Positions 61,476 through 64,000 of a DNA stretch of 64,000 bases are shown in pieces (positions within the stretch are counted from its first letter, which is position 1; every line of letters starts with the position of its first letter). The stretch is taken from assembly GCF_007858275.1 (NCBI RefSeq), contig NZ_VFEV01000022.1, forward strand, positions 1 to 64,000. The letters run 5' to 3'. This DNA comes from Pseudomonas proteolytica (GTDB taxonomy: Bacteria; Pseudomonadota; Gammaproteobacteria; Pseudomonadales; Pseudomonadaceae). Both the position numbers and the translations under genes were made by a program. The notes beneath the pieces were generated by a model. It searched no databases, was not told the origin of the DNA, and saw nothing but the letters and a program-made list of their open reading frames with translations.

Positions 61476-62797
61476 ACGATCTTTCCAACCCTTCAGTTTC
61501 CGCGCGCGGCGCGTTCTGGGCGCCATTTACCCCGATGCGCCAGTTCCAGCAACAACCGATGATGTTCGCCAGCGCCGACGGTATGTACTACACCACCACC
61601 GATGGGCGCCGCGTACTCGACGCAATGGCGGGGCTATGGTGCGTGAATGCCGGGCATGGCCAGCCGAAAATCGTCGAAGCCATTCGCGAAGCGGCGGGGC
61701 GCCTGGACTTTGTCTCGTCGTTCAAGATGAGCCACCCCCAGGCCCTGGAAATGGCCGAGCGCCTGATCGACATCAGCCCCGCCGGTATGGAGCAGGTGTT
61801 CTTCACCAACTCCGGCTCTGAAGCGGTGGATACCGCGCTGAAGATCGCGCGGGCGTATCACCAGGCGCGTGGTGATTGCCGTCGGACCAAATTTATCGGG
61901 CGTGCCAAGGGCTACCATGGCATGGGCTTCGGTGGGCTGTCGGTATCCGGTATCGGCCGCCAGAAACGTGACTTTGGCCCGCTGCTGGGGGAGGTCTCGC
62001 ACCTGCCATTGCCCTATGACGCGGGCATGCGTTTCAGTGTCGGGCAGCCGCAGCAGGGCGCCAGTTACGCTGATGCGCTGACACAACTGCTGGATATCCA
62101 AGACCCGAGCACCGTGGCTGCGGTGATTGTCGAGCCGGTGACCGGCTCCGGCGGGGTTTATGCGCCGCCCCAAGGCTATTTGCAACGCTTGCGCGAGATT
62201 TGCACACGGCACGGCGTGCTGTTGATTTTCGACGAGGTAATCACCGGTTTTGGCCGCGTCGGCGCGCCCTTTGCCGCGCAAGCCTTTGGCGTGCTGCCGG
62301 ACCTGATCACCACCGCCAAGGGCCTGACCAACGGCGCCGTGCCCATGGGCGGCGTGCTGGTCAGTGGCGCGGTGTATGAAGCGTTCATGGCCGGGCCGCA
62401 GAATGTCATCGAACTGATGCACGGCTACACCTATTCAGCGCACCCATTGGCGTGTGCGGCCGGGTTGGCGACCCTGGAGGTGCATCGTGAATTGGGCATC
62501 AACCAGCACGTCAACGCGGTGAGTGGGCTGTGGCAGTCGACCGCACTCGCGCTGCAAGGTGTCGGCGCGGTGCTGGACGTCCGCGCGATCGGACTGCTTT
62601 GCGCGGTGGAACTCGAGCCGCGCCCAGGTTTCCCCGGCGCCCGTGGCAGTGAGGTTGCGCAGTGGTGCTTCGACAACGGCGTGCTGGTGCGCGGCTCGGG
62701 TGACACCATTGTGATTTCGCCGCCGCTGGTTATCAGCCCGCAGGAGATCGCCCAGGTGTTCGACACCCTGGCGAGCGCCCTGAAACACGTCGCCTGA
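61472..62797 (+). CDS. Class III omega-amino-acid transaminase
   Basis: This 441-residue PLP enzyme moves the amine of an omega-amino acid (such as beta-alanine or 6-aminohexanoate) to pyruvate or similar. PLP Lys283 is in ITTAKGLTNGAVPMGG and Asp254 in LIFDEVITGFGRVGAP. Length and early segments (MAGLWCVNAGHGQPKIVEAI) match the beta-alanine:pyruvate transaminase type. The ATG overlaps the hydrolase stop by 4 bases, and an aldehyde dehydrogenase follows 14 bases on. Confidence 0.9.
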   Translation: MNDLSNPSVSARGAFWAPFTPMRQFQQQPMMFASADGMYYTTTDGRRVLDAMAGLWCVNAGHGQPKIVEAIREAAGRLDFVSSFKMSHPQALEMAERLIDISPAGMEQVFFTNSGSEAVDTALKIARAYHQARGDCRRTKFIGRAKGYHGMGFGGLSVSGIGRQKRDFGPLLGEVSHLPLPYDAGMRFSVGQPQQGASYADALTQLLDIQDPSTVAAVIVEPVTGSGGVYAPPQGYLQRLREICTRHGVLLIFDEVITGFGRVGAPFAAQAFGVLPDLITTAKGLTNGAVPMGGVLVSGAVYEAFMAGPQNVIELMHGYTYSAHPLACAAGLATLEVHRELGINQHVNAVSGLWQSTALALQGVGAVLDVRAIGLLCAVELEPRPGFPGARGSEVAQWCFDNGVLVRGSGDTIVISPPLVISPQEIAQVFDTLASALKHVA

Positions 62798-62811
62798 AGG
62801 GAGCCCAAGGT

Positions 62812-64000
62812 ATGTCGGATCTGTTTGAGTTCTACATTGACGGTGCCTGGGTCAAGCCCCACGGCACGGCCGTTGAAACCGTGGTCAACCCGTCCACCGA
62901 GCAGGTGGTTGCGCGCATCATTCTTGGTGACAGCCACGATGTGGACCGCGCAGTCGGCGCGGCCAGGCAAGCGTTTGCGGGGTTCGCCGCCAGTTCGCTG
63001 GAGGCGCGTATCGAGCTGCTGCAACGCATAATCCAGGCCTACCAGCGCCACAGCGAAGCGCTGATCGAAGCGGTTCACCTGGAAATGGGCGCGCCGCTGT
63101 CCCTGGCCCGCAGCGCCCATGTGCCGGCAGGCCTGGGCCATCTGGTGCAGGCGTTGAATGTGTTGCGCGAGTACCGCTTCGAGCGTCGGGTGGGCAATAC
63201 GTTGGTGGTACGCGAGCCGATTGGCGTGTGCGCCCTGATCACGCCCTGGAACTGGCCGCTTAATCAACTCACCTGCAAACTCGCCCCCGCGCTGGCCGTG
63301 GGTTGCACCGTGGTGCTCAAACCCAGTGAGCGGGCGCCGTTGTCAGCCCGGATCATTGCCCAGGTGCTGCATGAGGCCGAGGTGCCAGCGGGGGTGTTCA
63401 ACCTGGTCAACGGCGACGGCCCAGGGGTGGGTGCCGCGTTGGCGCGCCATGCCGAGGTGGACATGGTGTCTTTTACCGGCTCCACCCGTGCCGGCGTTGC
63501 AGTGGCCAAGGCGGCGGCGGATACGGTCAAGCGTGTGTCCCAGGAACTGGGCGGCAAATCCGCGAATATCCTGCTCGACGATGCCGACCTGCCCAGCGCG
63601 GTACGCCATGGGGTGTTGGGCTGTATGCGCAACAGCGGCCAATCGTGCAATGCCCCGACGCGGCTGTTGGTGCCGCGTGCGCAGCAACAGGCGGTGATTG
63701 AGATCGCCCGGCAAGTACTTGCGCAGGTGTGCTACGACGACAGCAACCCCATCACCGCCATCGGCCCTCTAGCCAACGCCATGCAGTGGGAGCGGGTACA
63801 AGACATGATCGCCCAGGCCATCGCCGAAGGTTCGCGGTTGATCGCCGGTGGGCTGGGGCGGCCAGCAGGCGTTGAGCGTGGTTACTATGGGCGACCGACG
63901 CTATTTGCCGACGTCACACCGGATATGCTGGTGGCACGCGAAGAAATCTTTGGCCCGGTCTTGGCGATCATCCCGTATGACAGCGAAGCCGAGGCAATCG
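62812..64000 (+). CDS. Aldehyde dehydrogenase, semialdehyde-type (partial at window end)
   Basis: The first 396 residues of an NAD(P)-dependent aldehyde dehydrogenase are visible; it would oxidise the semialdehyde made by the transaminase to a dicarboxylic acid. Cys279 (RNSGQSCNAPTRLL) is the nucleophile and Glu245 (QELGGKSAN) the general base. The cofactor segment is FTGSTRAG. The ATG at 62812 has AAGGGAG upstream. The frame continues past 64000. Confidence 0.92.
   Translation, partial: MSDLFEFYIDGAWVKPHGTAVETVVNPSTEQVVARIILGDSHDVDRAVGAARQAFAGFAASSLEARIELLQRIIQAYQRHSEALIEAVHLEMGAPLSLARSAHVPAGLGHLVQALNVLREYRFERRVGNTLVVREPIGVCALITPWNWPLNQLTCKLAPALAVGCTVVLKPSERAPLSARIIAQVLHEAEVPAGVFNLVNGDGPGVGAALARHAEVDMVSFTGSTRAGVAVAKAAADTVKRVSQELGGKSANILLDDADLPSAVRHGVLGCMRNSGQSCNAPTRLLVPRAQQQAVIEIARQVLAQVCYDDSNPITAIGPLANAMQWERVQDMIAQAIAEGSRLIAGGLGRPAGVERGYYGRPTLFADVTPDMLVAREEIFGPVLAIIPYDSEAEAI

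Noticed and set aside
1..64000. tRNA, rRNA or prophage
   Set aside because: No cloverleaf, rRNA-like or phage structural gene was seen; a covariance or profile search could still find short RNAs.

Overview
The window looks like chromosome from the Pseudomonas fluorescens group. It is GC-rich, and its gene set is typical of fluorescent pseudomonads: MexEF-OprN-type efflux, membrane glucose dehydrogenase with an OprB porin, BenR/BenABCD benzoate oxidation, OprD-family porin, FecI/FecR/TonB receptor iron signalling, and many REP-type palindromes. This assignment rests on recognising protein families by eye; no database was searched.

Region by region. 1-125: end of an insertion sequence (IS481-like) that seems to have landed in a REP element. 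166-6097 (minus): mexE-mexF-oprN efflux operon with its terminator. 6137-6978: 840 bp without genes, holding two perfect palindromes and a nested REP composite. 6979-11663: YddG-like exporter, BASS/ACR3-type transporter, WYL regulator, an uncharacterised 334-residue protein and a LysE exporter. 11759-15505 (minus): gcd and oprB for periplasmic glucose oxidation and sugar uptake. 15638-16412 (minus): mntP under a yybP-ykoY manganese riboswitch. 16431-19445: QseBC/PmrAB-like two-component pair divergent from a PepSY protein and a cytochrome b561. 19496-23393: tight three-gene operon (sialidase-like protein, membrane protein, LtaS-like transferase). 23511-27548 (minus): ECF sigma, anti-sigma and TonB receptor. 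27549-31201: lower-GC accessory stretch with a degenerate serine recombinase, a membrane desaturase and an EstB-like hydrolase whose nucleophile Ser is replaced by Cys. 31252-40830: exporter/LysR pair, amidase/MFS/Lrp unit, a small P-loop kinase, and quinone-oxidoreductase, SDR and TetR genes. 40912-41345: tandem array of a 156-bp REP-pair unit. 41549-46270: benR-benABCD with a clear XylS/BenR double site. 46359-51230 (minus): very large Rhs/YD-repeat protein with a hydrophobic C-terminal tail. 51457-64000: a long catabolic cluster, cut by the window end.

How the genes work together. The last cluster is the best candidate for a little-described system. A LysR regulator is divergent from an alpha/beta hydrolase, a complete peptide-type ABC importer, an OprD porin, a NylB-like serine amidohydrolase, an omega-amino-acid transaminase and an aldehyde dehydrogenase. 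Together they could import an amide or oligomer of an omega-amino acid, hydrolyse it, remove the amine and oxidise the semialdehyde to a dicarboxylate, in parallel with the nylB-nylD-nylE logic. The substrate is an inference. Other points to check are the WYL-linked uncharacterised protein, the recombinase without its catalytic arginines, the Cys-for-Ser hydrolase beside a desaturase, and the sialidase-like/LtaS-like operon.
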